Positions 1 through 7,861 of a stretch of 64,000 nucleotides of DNA are shown here, piece by piece (positions within the stretch are counted from its first letter, which is position 1; every line of letters starts with the position of its first letter). This stretch comes from DATFTF01 sp963825175. Its GTDB lineage: Bacteria > Acidobacteriota > Thermoanaerobaculia > UBA5066 > Gp7-AA6. Both the position numbers and the translations under genes were made by a program. Below the pieces are notes generated by a model that worked only from the letters and a program-made list of their open reading frames with translations, was not told where the DNA came from and did not search any database. The DNA lies in the NCBI GenBank assembly GCA_963825175.1, contig CAWGSA010000002.1, forward strand, positions 1,612,001-1,676,000, in the 5' to 3' direction.

Positions 1-221
1 CTACCCCGGTCGAAGCGCCGGGCCTTCATCGGCGGGATCTCCGGCTGCGGCGTGAACCCGTCGTAGCGGGACACATGGGTGGCTTGCAGCCCTTCGCGCT
101 CCTCATCCGTCATCGGACGGATCGAGGTCTCCCCGGCCCGCAGGCGTCGGTAGAACTCATCCGGCGAGCGGCCCAGGGGAGAGACCGCTCCCAGGCCGGT
201 GATCACGCCGTGATTCGCCAT
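1..221 (-). CDS. beta-ketoacyl-ACP synthase, N-terminal part (cut by window start)
   Basis: The first 73 codons of a second ketoacyl synthase begin at the ATG at 221 and run off the window. The start reads MANHGVITGLGAVSPLG, the usual N-terminal strand and loop of KAS I/II enzymes. It follows the complete synthase at 317-1528 on the same strand after 95 bases, so the two are probably co-transcribed. Tandem KAS genes occur in type II PKS, aryl-polyene and some fatty-acid loci, where the second can be a chain-length factor without the active Cys. The catalytic region lies outside the window, so active enzyme and chain-length factor cannot be told apart. Confidence 0.8.
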   Translation of the reverse strand, partial: MANHGVITGLGAVSPLGRSPDEFYRRLRAGETSIRPMTDEEREGLQATHVSRYDGFTPQPEIPPMKARRFDRG

Positions 222-316
222 CCGAGCGGTTTCAGGGCCGGAAAGCGGGGAACGGAAAACGGCCGAACCCAGGGACAGGCGCCTTCATCTTCGTTTCCCG
301 TCTCCCGTTTCCCGGT

Positions 317-1528
317 TCACGCCCGGCCCAGGACCACCACGGAGCTGTTGCCTCCGAAGGCGAAGGAGTTGGACAGGGCCACGCACACGCCGGTATCGCG
401 GGCTTCGTTGGGGACATAGTCGAGATCGCAGGCCGGGTCCGGGTGCTCGTAATGAATGGTCGGAGGGACTTTTCCGTCGCGCAGGGTGAGGACGGTGGCC
501 ACCGCCTCGATGCCGCCCGACGCGCACAGGCAGTGGCCGATCATCGACTTGATCGAAGAGACGGGAACGCGCCGCGCGCCGTCTCCGAGCGCGACCTTGA
601 TCGCCGCCGTCTCCGCCGAGTCGTTCTGCGCGGTGGCGGTGCCGTGCGCGTTGATGTAGCCGACATCGGAGGCGTTCACGCCCGCCGAGTCCAGGGCCGC
701 TCGAATGGTCCGCGCGCCGGCCGCCCCCGACGGGTCGGGAGCGGTCATGTGATACGCGTCGGAGGTGACCCCGTAGCCGAGAAACTCCGCCAGGATCGGC
801 GCACCGCGCCGACGCGCCCGCTCGTACTCCTCGAACACCAGGATGCCGGCAGCCTCGCCGATCGACAGCCCCTTGCGGTTCTTGTCGAACGGCCGGCAGG
901 GATCGGGATCGACCGAGCGCAGCGAGTTGAAGCCGGCGTACGTCAACCGCGCCAGGACGTCGGATCCGCCGGTCAACATGACGTCGGCCAGGCCCGCCAC
1001 GATCGCGTCGTGGGCGTATCCCATGGCGTTGGCGGACGAGGAGCAGGCGGTCGTGATGGTCGACTTCAGGCCCTCCAGCCCGAAATACTGCGCCAGGCGG
1101 TCGGTGATCGCGTCGGGCAGATGGTTCAGGACCTTGGAAGGCCGGTCCCTCTTTCCCTGCAGATGCCGCTCGTAATAAGCCTCCGAGTCGATCAGGCCCG
1201 AGGTGCCTCCTCCCAGGATCACGCCCATGCGCGTCGGGTCCTCGCGTGAGACGTCGAGACCGGACTGGGCCACAGCCTCGCGCGCGGCGGCCAGCCCCAT
1301 GCGATCGGCGCGGGACATGCGCCGCTTCTGAAGCGGCGTCAGGAAATCGTCCGGGATCCTCGGAATCTGGGCCGCCGTCTGCGTCCGATAGTTCGCGGAG
1401 TCGAAGAGCGTGAACTCTCTGATCCCGCATGTCCCTTCCAGCAGAGCCTTCCAGAAATCGGGGATGTTCGTGCCGATCGACGTCACCGCTCCGATGCCGG
1501 TGACGGCGACGCGCCGAGCTTTGTTCAT
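317..1528 (-). CDS. fabF: beta-ketoacyl-ACP synthase II-like (KAS)
   Basis: This 403-residue thiolase-fold enzyme condenses malonyl-ACP with an acyl chain. The Cys-His-His set is visible: C162 in TTACSSSA, H295 in NAHGTATA and H332 in MIGHCLCASG, followed by the C-terminal NSFAFGGNSS glycine loop. Length fits FabF. I chose the ATG at 1528 (MNKARRVAVTGIG) because the 14 codons upstream are outside the family start. A second KAS gene follows on the same strand. Because of the pairing it could belong to a specialised fatty-acid, polyene or polyketide pathway rather than being the housekeeping FabF. It is divergent from the deaminase gene. Confidence 0.9.
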   Translation of the reverse strand: MNKARRVAVTGIGAVTSIGTNIPDFWKALLEGTCGIREFTLFDSANYRTQTAAQIPRIPDDFLTPLQKRRMSRADRMGLAAAREAVAQSGLDVSREDPTRMGVILGGGTSGLIDSEAYYERHLQGKRDRPSKVLNHLPDAITDRLAQYFGLEGLKSTITTACSSSANAMGYAHDAIVAGLADVMLTGGSDVLARLTYAGFNSLRSVDPDPCRPFDKNRKGLSIGEAAGILVFEEYERARRRGAPILAEFLGYGVTSDAYHMTAPDPSGAAGARTIRAALDSAGVNASDVGYINAHGTATAQNDSAETAAIKVALGDGARRVPVSSIKSMIGHCLCASGGIEAVATVLTLRDGKVPPTIHYEHPDPACDLDYVPNEARDTGVCVALSNSFAFGGNSSVVVLGRA

Positions 1529-1664
1529 GTCGGGGACGATTGTGACACAACGCCGATCGTGAAACGTCAAACGTCAAACGTCAATCGATTCCGAGACCTC
1601 GCGTGCTTCGTTTGACGTTTCACGTTTGACGCTTTACGAATCCGGTCTCGGGCATAATCCGCCC
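1529..1664. repeat. divergent spacer with inverted AACGTCAA-type word repeats
   Basis: Between the divergent KAS and deaminase genes the sequence carries three copies of an ACGTCAA word (about 1562-1583). About 25 bases on, the reverse-complement word TTTGACGT appears three times (about 1609-1631). The two halves could pair as an imperfect hairpin. The spacer must also hold both promoters: CATAAT at 1653-1658 is the likely -10 box of the deaminase gene. It belongs to the word-repeat family described in the findings. Confidence 0.6.
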
Positions 1665-2108
1665 ATGTCCGACCGCGTCGACTGGCACACGTACTTCATG
1701 AACATCGCGCTGCAGGTCGCCACCCGCGCCACCTGCCCCAGAAAGCACGTGGGGGCGGTGATTGTGCGCGACCGCACGATTCTCTCGACCGGCTACAACG
1801 GTTCGATCCGGGGGCTGCCGCACTGCGAGGACGTCGGCTGCCTGATGGAGGAGGGGCATTGCATCGCGACGGTTCACGCCGAGGCCAACGCGATCCTTCA
1901 GGCCGCGCGCAACGGCATCTCGATCGCGGGCGGGGAGATCTACACCACGGCCAGTCCCTGCTGGCCGTGCTTCAAGCTGATCGCCAACGCGGGAATCGCG
2001 CGGGTCTACTACGGCGAGTTCTATCGGGATGAGAAGTCGATCGCCGTCGCCCGCGAGGCCGGCATCGAGCTGGTGGACTTGGGAAGCGGAACAGTCCGTC
2101 GTCCGTAG
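1665..2108 (+). CDS. comEB: deoxycytidylate (dCMP) deaminase, ComEB family
   Basis: A 147-residue zinc hydrolase that converts dCMP to dUMP for thymidylate synthesis. The zinc and proton-relay residues are H71-A-E73 (VHAEANAI) and C99/C102 in SPCWPC. An upstream Cys/His loop (LPHCEDVGC, GHC) is typical of dCMP rather than cytidine deaminases. I start at the ATG at 1665 (MSDRVDW); the longer in-frame start at 1626 lies inside the upstream repeat words. A CATAAT box ends 6 bases before this ATG and there is no Shine-Dalgarno sequence, so the mRNA is probably leaderless. Confidence 0.92.
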   Translation: MSDRVDWHTYFMNIALQVATRATCPRKHVGAVIVRDRTILSTGYNGSIRGLPHCEDVGCLMEEGHCIATVHAEANAILQAARNGISIAGGEIYTTASPCWPCFKLIANAGIARVYYGEFYRDEKSIAVAREAGIELVDLGSGTVRRP

Positions 2109-2190
2109 TCCGTCGTCCGTGGTCCGTGGTTCAGGAGAACAGGACTCAGAACCAAGGACGAGGGACCGGGGACTCAGGACTAAAGACTGA
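2109..2190. repeat. word-repeat spacer (GTCCGT / GGACTCA units)
   Basis: After the deaminase stop the spacer consists of near-identical 6-9-base words: CCGTCGTCCGTAGTCCGT-like units, then AGGACTCAG/GGACTCAGGACT units. The units vary by one or two bases and have no open reading frame of their own. A similar run (GACCTGAGACCTCAGACC) lies at about 2960-2990. Confidence 0.6.
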
Positions 2191-2880
2191 CTAGGGACTG
2201 CTCGTCTCCCCCTCCAGCATCCTCAGACACTCTTCGAGGTTCGCTTTCGGGCCGGCGGCGATTCGAAAAAAGCGGCACCCCAGGCCGAGCTCGGGCTCGG
2301 CCGCCGTTCGGACGACGAGCGCCTCGGCGACGACGGTGCGGCCGGACTTGCCTTCCGGCACATCGAAGGAGACCTCCAACCGCGCTCCCACCGGCTGGCG
2401 CACGTGCGTCCGGATGAAGAATCCGCCACGGGAGAGATCGCGCAACGTCCCGTCATGCTGCTGGCCGTCGCGCCAGAAAGTGATCGGCCAGCCGACGTTC
2501 GTTCGAGCGCCGGTGCGCGGGCTCAGCCGCAGCAGGCGGCGCACGCTGTCGAGGAACGCGGTCTCCTCCAGGGGCTTGGACAACCACGCATCCGCCCCCG
2601 CTCTGCGCAGGTCCTGCTCCTGCCTCTCGGAAACCGACACCACCAACACCGGCGTGCGCGAGAACTGAGGATCGGCCTTGAGAACGCGGCACACATCGAT
2701 GCCGGTCATCCCGGTCATCTCGGCGTCGAGGGAGATCAAGTCCGGCCCTTCGCGCCGCGCCACGGAGAGAGCCTCCGAGCCGCTGCCCGCCGTCAGCAGG
2801 CGGCAGGAGAGCCTCGACTCGAGCTTGTCGGAGATCTCCCGGAACAAGCCCGAGTCATCCACCAGGAGAATGGAATGCAT
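2191..2880 (-). CDS. response-regulator receiver domain fused to PilZ domain
   Basis: A 229-residue two-domain signalling protein. Residues 1-115 are a CheY-type receiver with acidic residues D8-D9, phospho-acceptor D52 (LISLDAEM) and K102 (SKPL). Residues from about 120 to 218 are a PilZ domain with an RxxxR arm (R122-R126) and the DLSRGG match to DxSxxG, the c-di-GMP binding signature. It has no DNA-binding domain, so it probably acts by protein contact, for example on motility or surface machinery, integrating phosphorylation and c-di-GMP. No histidine kinase is adjacent. The EAL protein at 25.4 kb is the only other c-di-GMP protein in the window. Confidence 0.88.
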   Translation of the reverse strand: MHSILLVDDSGLFREISDKLESRLSCRLLTAGSGSEALSVARREGPDLISLDAEMTGMTGIDVCRVLKADPQFSRTPVLVVSVSERQEQDLRRAGADAWLSKPLEETAFLDSVRRLLRLSPRTGARTNVGWPITFWRDGQQHDGTLRDLSRGGFFIRTHVRQPVGARLEVSFDVPEGKSGRTVVAEALVVRTAAEPELGLGCRFFRIAAGPKANLEECLRMLEGETSSP

Positions 2881-2982
2881 TGGGAGGAAGTTTAAGGTCT
2901 AAAGTCGAAAGTCCAGGGTTTTAATCTTCACCATGCCTCTCCGCGATGTCCAACTTTGGACCTTGAACCGAGACCTGAGACC

Positions 2983-3720
2983 TCAGACCCTGGAGAGCAC
3001 CCTCGGCCTCAGAACGATCTCCCCGTGCAGGACGTGCGGCGGCGAGGTCAGGACGTACAGGAGGGCGCGCACGGCATCCTCTTCCCGCAGCATGTGTTCC
3101 CGGTCGGTGGTGGGTCGGAACCGCTCGTAGAACGCGGTGTCGGTCGACCCGGAGCAGATCGCGGTGACCCGCACGCCGTCGGGTTTGAGCTCCTCGGCCA
3201 GGGCGCGCGAAAATCCCACCACACCGTGCTTGGCGGCGCAGTACGCGGTTCCTTGCGCGAAGCCGTGGAGCCCGGCGATGGAGGCGATGTGCACGACATC
3301 GGCCGGCGCGTTGCGGCGCAGGGCCTCCAGCGCGGCCTGCGTCAGGTAGATCGGCGCCGCCAGGTTCGTCTCGAGCATCTCCGCGATCTGCGAGCGCTTG
3401 AGATCCTGGAGCGGCTCTCTCCATCCGAGGCCCGCGCTGTGGATCAGGACGTGGAGCTTGCGGTAGCGGGCGAGAAGGACGTCGATGAGATCGTAGAGGG
3501 CCGGCACGTTGCGGACGTCGGCGACGTGATAGGCGGCATCTCCGCCTTCGGCCGTGATCTCGGCGACCGCCTCGCGCAGCTTCTCCTCGCGGCGCGCGAC
3601 GAGGAAGACCGACGCCCCTCGGCGCGCGAGCGCGCGCGCGAACGCCCGGCCGAGCCCGGACGACGCGCCCGTGATGAGGGCGACGCGGTCCTGGAACGGT
3701 TTCTCGCCGGCGGTAGCCAT
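2983..3720 (-). CDS. short-chain dehydrogenase/reductase (SDR)
   Basis: A 245-residue classical SDR. It has the Rossmann glycine motif TGASSGLGRAF near residue 17, the HVADVR cofactor loop, an SAG in place of the common NAG, the catalytic Ser in HIASIAG and the YCAAK catalytic pair. The substrate cannot be read from the sequence. Divergent from the membrane hydrolase gene with 42 bases between starts; GATAAT on its own strand, about 24 bases upstream, plausibly serves as its -10 box, and a GGAG lies before the ATG. Confidence 0.88.
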   Translation of the reverse strand: MATAGEKPFQDRVALITGASSGLGRAFARALARRGASVFLVARREEKLREAVAEITAEGGDAAYHVADVRNVPALYDLIDVLLARYRKLHVLIHSAGLGWREPLQDLKRSQIAEMLETNLAAPIYLTQAALEALRRNAPADVVHIASIAGLHGFAQGTAYCAAKHGVVGFSRALAEELKPDGVRVTAICSGSTDTAFYERFRPTTDREHMLREEDAVRALLYVLTSPPHVLHGEIVLRPRVLSRV

Positions 3721-3762
3721 CGGGAATCTCCGGGAAGTTTCTCAAATTATCATCTGCGGCGC

Positions 3763-4815
3763 ATGGATACGGTCACGCATGGAATCGCCGGCTCGGTCCT
3801 CTCGCGGGCCGCCTCGCGGTGGCCGGGCGCGCGGGCTGCGCTTCTCCTGGGAGGGGCGGCGGCGATGTTTCCGGATCTCGACTTCCTGTTCTTCTCCAGC
3901 CGGCTCCAGTATCTGCGGGACCACCGGAGCTGGTCCCATTCCTTCGTCTACCTGCCCGTCTTCGCGCTGGGGCTGGCGGTCGGGGCCCGATTTTTCTTCA
4001 AGGCGGCGAAGCTCACGACGCTGTGGGTCTTCGCCGCGGTCGGGATCGCCTCCCACATCCTGTTCGACTGGATCACGTCCTTCGGAACCCAGTTCTTCTA
4101 CCCGCTGTCGCGCGTCCGGTACTCGCTCGACTGGGTCTTCATCCTCGATCCGTTCTTCACCGCGATCGTGGCGTTGACGCTGGCGGGGACGCTCCTCTTC
4201 CGGGCCCGGGGCCAGGCCGTGGCGGCCGCCGGCGGGGCGCTGCTCTTTCTCTACATCGGGATCTGCGCGGCGATGCACCAGCGAGCCCTGGAAACGTGGC
4301 GCCGCCTCGATCGTCCTCCCGCGGGATCCACGGTGGCGGCGCTTCCGCAGTTTCTCTCGCCGTTCCGGTGGCTCGGGCTCTCCGAGCGGCCGGGAGCGGT
4401 GCATGCGGCCTTCTTCGACGTCGGTCCGTTCGCGCGGGGAGCGGCCGACCCCAGGCCCCCGGTGCACCTGGCCGACGCCCTGGGCAGCCTCTCGGACTTC
4501 TACCCGCCGCCCCAGCGCGCCCGCACGCTGGCGTTTCCCCAGCCGCCGGAGTCGCGGCTCCTCTCAGCCAGCCGCGATCTGCCGGACGTGCAGATCTACC
4601 TGGCGTTCGCCCGCTTTCCATTGGCCACGCTGCTTCCGGAAGCGGACGGGGGAGCGGCGGTGACGTGGGAGGATCTGCGTTTTCTTCCGTGGTTCGCCGG
4701 TCCCTGGCAGAGCGACCACCACGGCGGCTTCCGGCGGGAGCCCTTCGTCTACCGCGTGCGGCTGGACGCCGCCGGCCGGCCGCTGGAACGCTCCTTCATC
4801 GCCAGCTCCCGGTAG
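3763..4815 (+). CDS. YdjM-family inner-membrane metal-dependent hydrolase
   Basis: A 350-residue membrane protein opening with MDTVTHGIAGSVLSR, the hallmark of the LexA-regulated YdjM family. HG near the start, PDLDFLF and DHRSWSHS supply the conserved Asp/His metal residues. Four to five hydrophobic segments follow, then a soluble C-terminal half that is longer than in E. coli YdjM. The ATG at 3763 is chosen because the motif starts there; the larger open frame upstream is antisense to the SDR gene. TATCAT ends 9 bases before the ATG, so the leader is very short. Substrate unknown; related proteins are linked to membrane or lipid hydrolysis. Confidence 0.85.
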   Translation: MDTVTHGIAGSVLSRAASRWPGARAALLLGGAAAMFPDLDFLFFSSRLQYLRDHRSWSHSFVYLPVFALGLAVGARFFFKAAKLTTLWVFAAVGIASHILFDWITSFGTQFFYPLSRVRYSLDWVFILDPFFTAIVALTLAGTLLFRARGQAVAAAGGALLFLYIGICAAMHQRALETWRRLDRPPAGSTVAALPQFLSPFRWLGLSERPGAVHAAFFDVGPFARGAADPRPPVHLADALGSLSDFYPPPQRARTLAFPQPPESRLLSASRDLPDVQIYLAFARFPLATLLPEADGGAAVTWEDLRFLPWFAGPWQSDHHGGFRREPFVYRVRLDAAGRPLERSFIASSR

Positions 4816-4851
4816 GACCTCGCGGTCAACAATATCTGTATTGTATGGGGC

Positions 4852-5853
4852 CTAAAGGCCGGAGCTCTCGGCCGGCGCGGCGGGGGCCGGCGCGACGTAG
4901 GAGTATTCGGGAGAGGGATCGCGCGAGAGGGCCTCGGAAATGCCCGCGTAATAGCCGACCTTGACCAGCAGACGCACGAAGACGAAGACCTGCTGGATCA
5001 GGATGAGCGGCACCAGCGCCAGCCGGGCCTCGCCCCCCGCGGAGGGATCGGCCACGAGCCAGATCAGGTAGAGCAGGGCCGACGCCAGGACGTACCACAG
5101 GAGAACGCCGAAGAGGCGCAGGGGGCGCGACACGAACCCGCCCAACCCGGTGAAGAAGCGCGAGATCGGCGGCAGGTCCGGCCGGGCGACCCACGTGGCC
5201 CGCACCGCGTCGGCGGCGAGCTTGATCGCCCCGAGCGCCAGCAGCAGGGCCACGACCCGCAGGGCGGTGACGGCGATGGCCTTGCCCTCGGTGTCGAGCT
5301 CCTGCGTCCGATGAGCCAGAGCTTCGCCCGTCTCCAGGAAGATCCACCGATACGCCGTGCCGGCGGCGGCCAGCGCGGCCAGCGTGAACGCCAGGAACGC
5401 CGGAAAGCGGCGCATCCCCTCCCGGCCGAACGTGACGAGCGAAGCCTGCGGCTCGCGCAGCGTGCCGAAGATGCCGCCCAGCGCGAAGGCGTGGAGCACG
5501 ACGGCGAGCATCGCCAGCGCGATCGCGGCCGCTCCGATTCCGCGCAGGCCCGGGAGCTGGGACGACCGCGCGCCTTCCGGCGTCAGAAGGCCCGCGGACA
5601 GATCGGGCAGGTTGCCGAGGAGGTCGGGATGCTCCCGCTGGAGCGTCTCCCACCATCCCCAGTCCGGATTGGCGACCATGCGGCTCCCGGCCACGGAGTG
5701 ATCGAGCAGGTCGTGCAGGGAATTGGAGACCGGAAGGATGAGAACCGACGACAACAGCAGCTGGATCAGCCACAGCGAAGCCGCGAGGTAGGGCTTGGAC
5801 AGCGACAGAGCCAGGCCCCGGGAGAAGGCGCGCACCGAATGCCGGGCGCTCAC
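4852..5853 (-). CDS. polytopic membrane protein of unknown function
   Basis: A 333-residue protein with about six hydrophobic segments (around residues 20-40, 95-120, 150-175, 200-220, 255-280 and 290-315) and a short Ala/Pro-rich tail. I do not recognise a named family; the layout recalls DUF4013/YesL-like membrane proteins but no decisive motif is visible. I start at the GTG at 5853, which overlaps the stop of the M1 peptidase gene as GTGA, the same 4-bp coupling used elsewhere in the window. A longer start at 5913 would run into the peptidase coding region. It probably depends on translation of the peptidase gene. Confidence 0.7.
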   Translation of the reverse strand: MSARHSVRAFSRGLALSLSKPYLAASLWLIQLLLSSVLILPVSNSLHDLLDHSVAGSRMVANPDWGWWETLQREHPDLLGNLPDLSAGLLTPEGARSSQLPGLRGIGAAAIALAMLAVVLHAFALGGIFGTLREPQASLVTFGREGMRRFPAFLAFTLAALAAAGTAYRWIFLETGEALAHRTQELDTEGKAIAVTALRVVALLLALGAIKLAADAVRATWVARPDLPPISRFFTGLGGFVSRPLRLFGVLLWYVLASALLYLIWLVADPSAGGEARLALVPLILIQQVFVFVRLLVKVGYYAGISEALSRDPSPEYSYVAPAPAAPAESSGL

Positions 5854-7846
5854 CACGCCACCGTCAGAAAATCGATCAGGTTCTGCGCCCAGAAGACGGT
5901 TCGGGAGGTCCACCGTGACGCGGCGCGCGGATCACCCTGGACACGGCGGCCGTTGTTGAACCGGTCGGCGTCGAGCAGGATCTTCTCGTCCGGATCGACG
6001 ATGGCCTCGAGCAGGCGCGGCCCCTGCGCGACGGTGAACCGCGTCCACCGGGCCTCGCCGTCCCACACGGTGCGGAAGACCCTGCCTCCCTCGAAGCGCA
6101 GAAGGATCTCCACCGGCAGGGCCGTCTCTCCCCGGCGCGCGACGGTGACCTCGCTGTCGTAGCCGCGCGGCTTGGCCATGTCCGCCGGCGGCTCCGGCGC
6201 GAGCTTGCCGTCCTTCTCGAAGAGGCCCCGTGGAACCTTCGAGGGAGCGCTCCGCGCCTCGTCGACGGCGTAGTCCACCTGCCCGGAGGAGTCAGAAGGT
6301 GCGGTTGAAGAACCACGTCCAATCGCGCCCGGTCGTGTCGTTGACCGCGACGATGAAGTCCTTCAAGGTCGGATGCTTGAAGCGCCACCGGTCGGCATAG
6401 AGCCGGAGGGCCCGGTCCATGACGTTGGCTGTGAGCAGGCGCTCGAGGGTCGCCAGCGCCAGGGCGGTGTGCGAGTACGCGTTGGCCCCGTAGGTCGCCC
6501 GGTCGCGGAAGCGCCAGCTCCACGCCGCATGGATGTCGCGCGTGGCGGTCGCGAAGTAGCGGCGGTTGGGGTCGACGGGGTAGTGCTGGTCGATGCCGAG
6601 TGGGAAGCGCACCCCGAAGATCGAGAGGGCGGCATGATTGACGCCGTACGCCGTGGCCAGGACGCGGTCGGTCATGTAGGTGTTGAACCCCTCGTCCAGG
6701 TACGGCTCCTCGAACTCGTTGGACGCGAGCAGGCCGTAGAAGAACTGGTGCCCGAACTCGTGGATGGTGACCCCTTCCGGGCTGTGGACCGAGGCCGGGG
6801 CGAAGAGGGACGTCCCGGCGGTGATGAGCGTCGGATACTCCATGCCGCCGGCGGCCCGCGCGCCCCACGGCGGATCGACGATCGTCAGCGTGTCGTAGGG
6901 ATAGGCCCCCAGGACCCGGCCGTAGCCGGAGATCGCCGCCTTCACCGCCTTCAGATACCGCTCGCCCTGCCGCCGGTGCTCCGGCTCGAGCAGCAGCGTC
7001 AGATCGACGTCGTGCAGGCCGGCCTCGTGGAAATGGTCCTGGATCACGAGGATACGCCGGGTCCGCCGTCCAGGTGAAGTCGTGCACGCTGGCCTGGCGG
7101 AACCGGTAGGTGATCCGGTCACCGGCGGGAGACGCCCGCTCCTCGACGCGCTGGCCCGTCGCGCCGACCTTGCCGCGGTAACGTGCTGGCACGTCGATCG
7201 AGACATCGTAGTCGCCGAAGTCGGAGAAGAACTCGCTCGCCGCGTGGAACTGGTGGCAGTTCCATCCCGAATCCTGCAGGACGCCGACCTTGGGGAACCA
7301 CTGCGCCACCAGGAAGAAGTCCCCCTTGTACCCGGTGCGCGCGAAGACGCGCGGCAGGCGGGACAGGAAGTCGAGCGAGACCCGGATCGTCTCTCCCGGC
7401 GCGACCGGCCGGGGCAGGCGCACTTCGGCCACCGTGCGGTCGTCGGCGTTGCCGTCGTCCGGCGACACGTAGGCGAGGGTCGGGAGCAGATCGGTGTTGT
7501 CCTGGAGCGTCATCCTGGAGATCTCGACCGAGCCCCACGAATCGGGGATTCGGCCGCCGCGGCCCTCCCCCTTCGATTCCTTCCAGAACGTGGAGCGCGT
7601 GTTGCGGAAGGCGTTCAAGTAGAGGTGGAACCGCAGCGTCTGGGTGGATCGGGGCGTGCGGTTGGTCCACGTCAGGAGCTCCGTGGCCTCGATCGTCTTC
7701 TTCTCCGTGTCCAGCCGGGCGGAGATCTCGTACGAAGCGATCGGCGCCGTGAGCGAAGTCGTCGGGACGGTCTCTGCCGCGGAGACGGCGGACCACGTCA
7801 GAATCAGAACCCCCGGCGCGATCGTCCGCGCCTTTGCCCACCGCAT
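5850..7846 (-). pseudogene. secreted M1-family aminopeptidase-like zinc protease, broken by two frameshifts
   Basis: Three reading frames together encode one M1 protease. The N-terminal piece (7846 to about 7054) has a signal peptide (MRWAKARTIAPGVLIL...) and the M1 beta-sandwich, ending VHDFTWTADPA. The middle piece (about 7054 to 6292) has the zinc site HEFGHQFF, the downstream ligand in YLDEGFNTY, and ends WTWFFNRTF. The last piece (about 6291 to 5850) restores the frame with DSSGQVDYAVDEA and a C-terminal domain. One extra base near 7050-7060 and one shifted base near 6291 would explain the breaks. All key residues are intact, so sequencing error or very recent decay are both possible. 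The start lies only 15 bases from the divergent ligA ATG at 7862. Confidence 0.85.
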
Positions 7847-7861
7847 CGGCGCCACTGTAGC

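Noticed and set aside
2956..3762. N-terminal extension of the YdjM-like protein by 269 codons
   Set aside because: The extension is antisense to a clear SDR gene, while the family motif MDTVTHG starts at 3763.
7045..7060. Programmed frameshift in the M1 gene
   Set aside because: No slippery heptamer or stimulatory structure is visible, and a second independent shift is needed 760 bases later.
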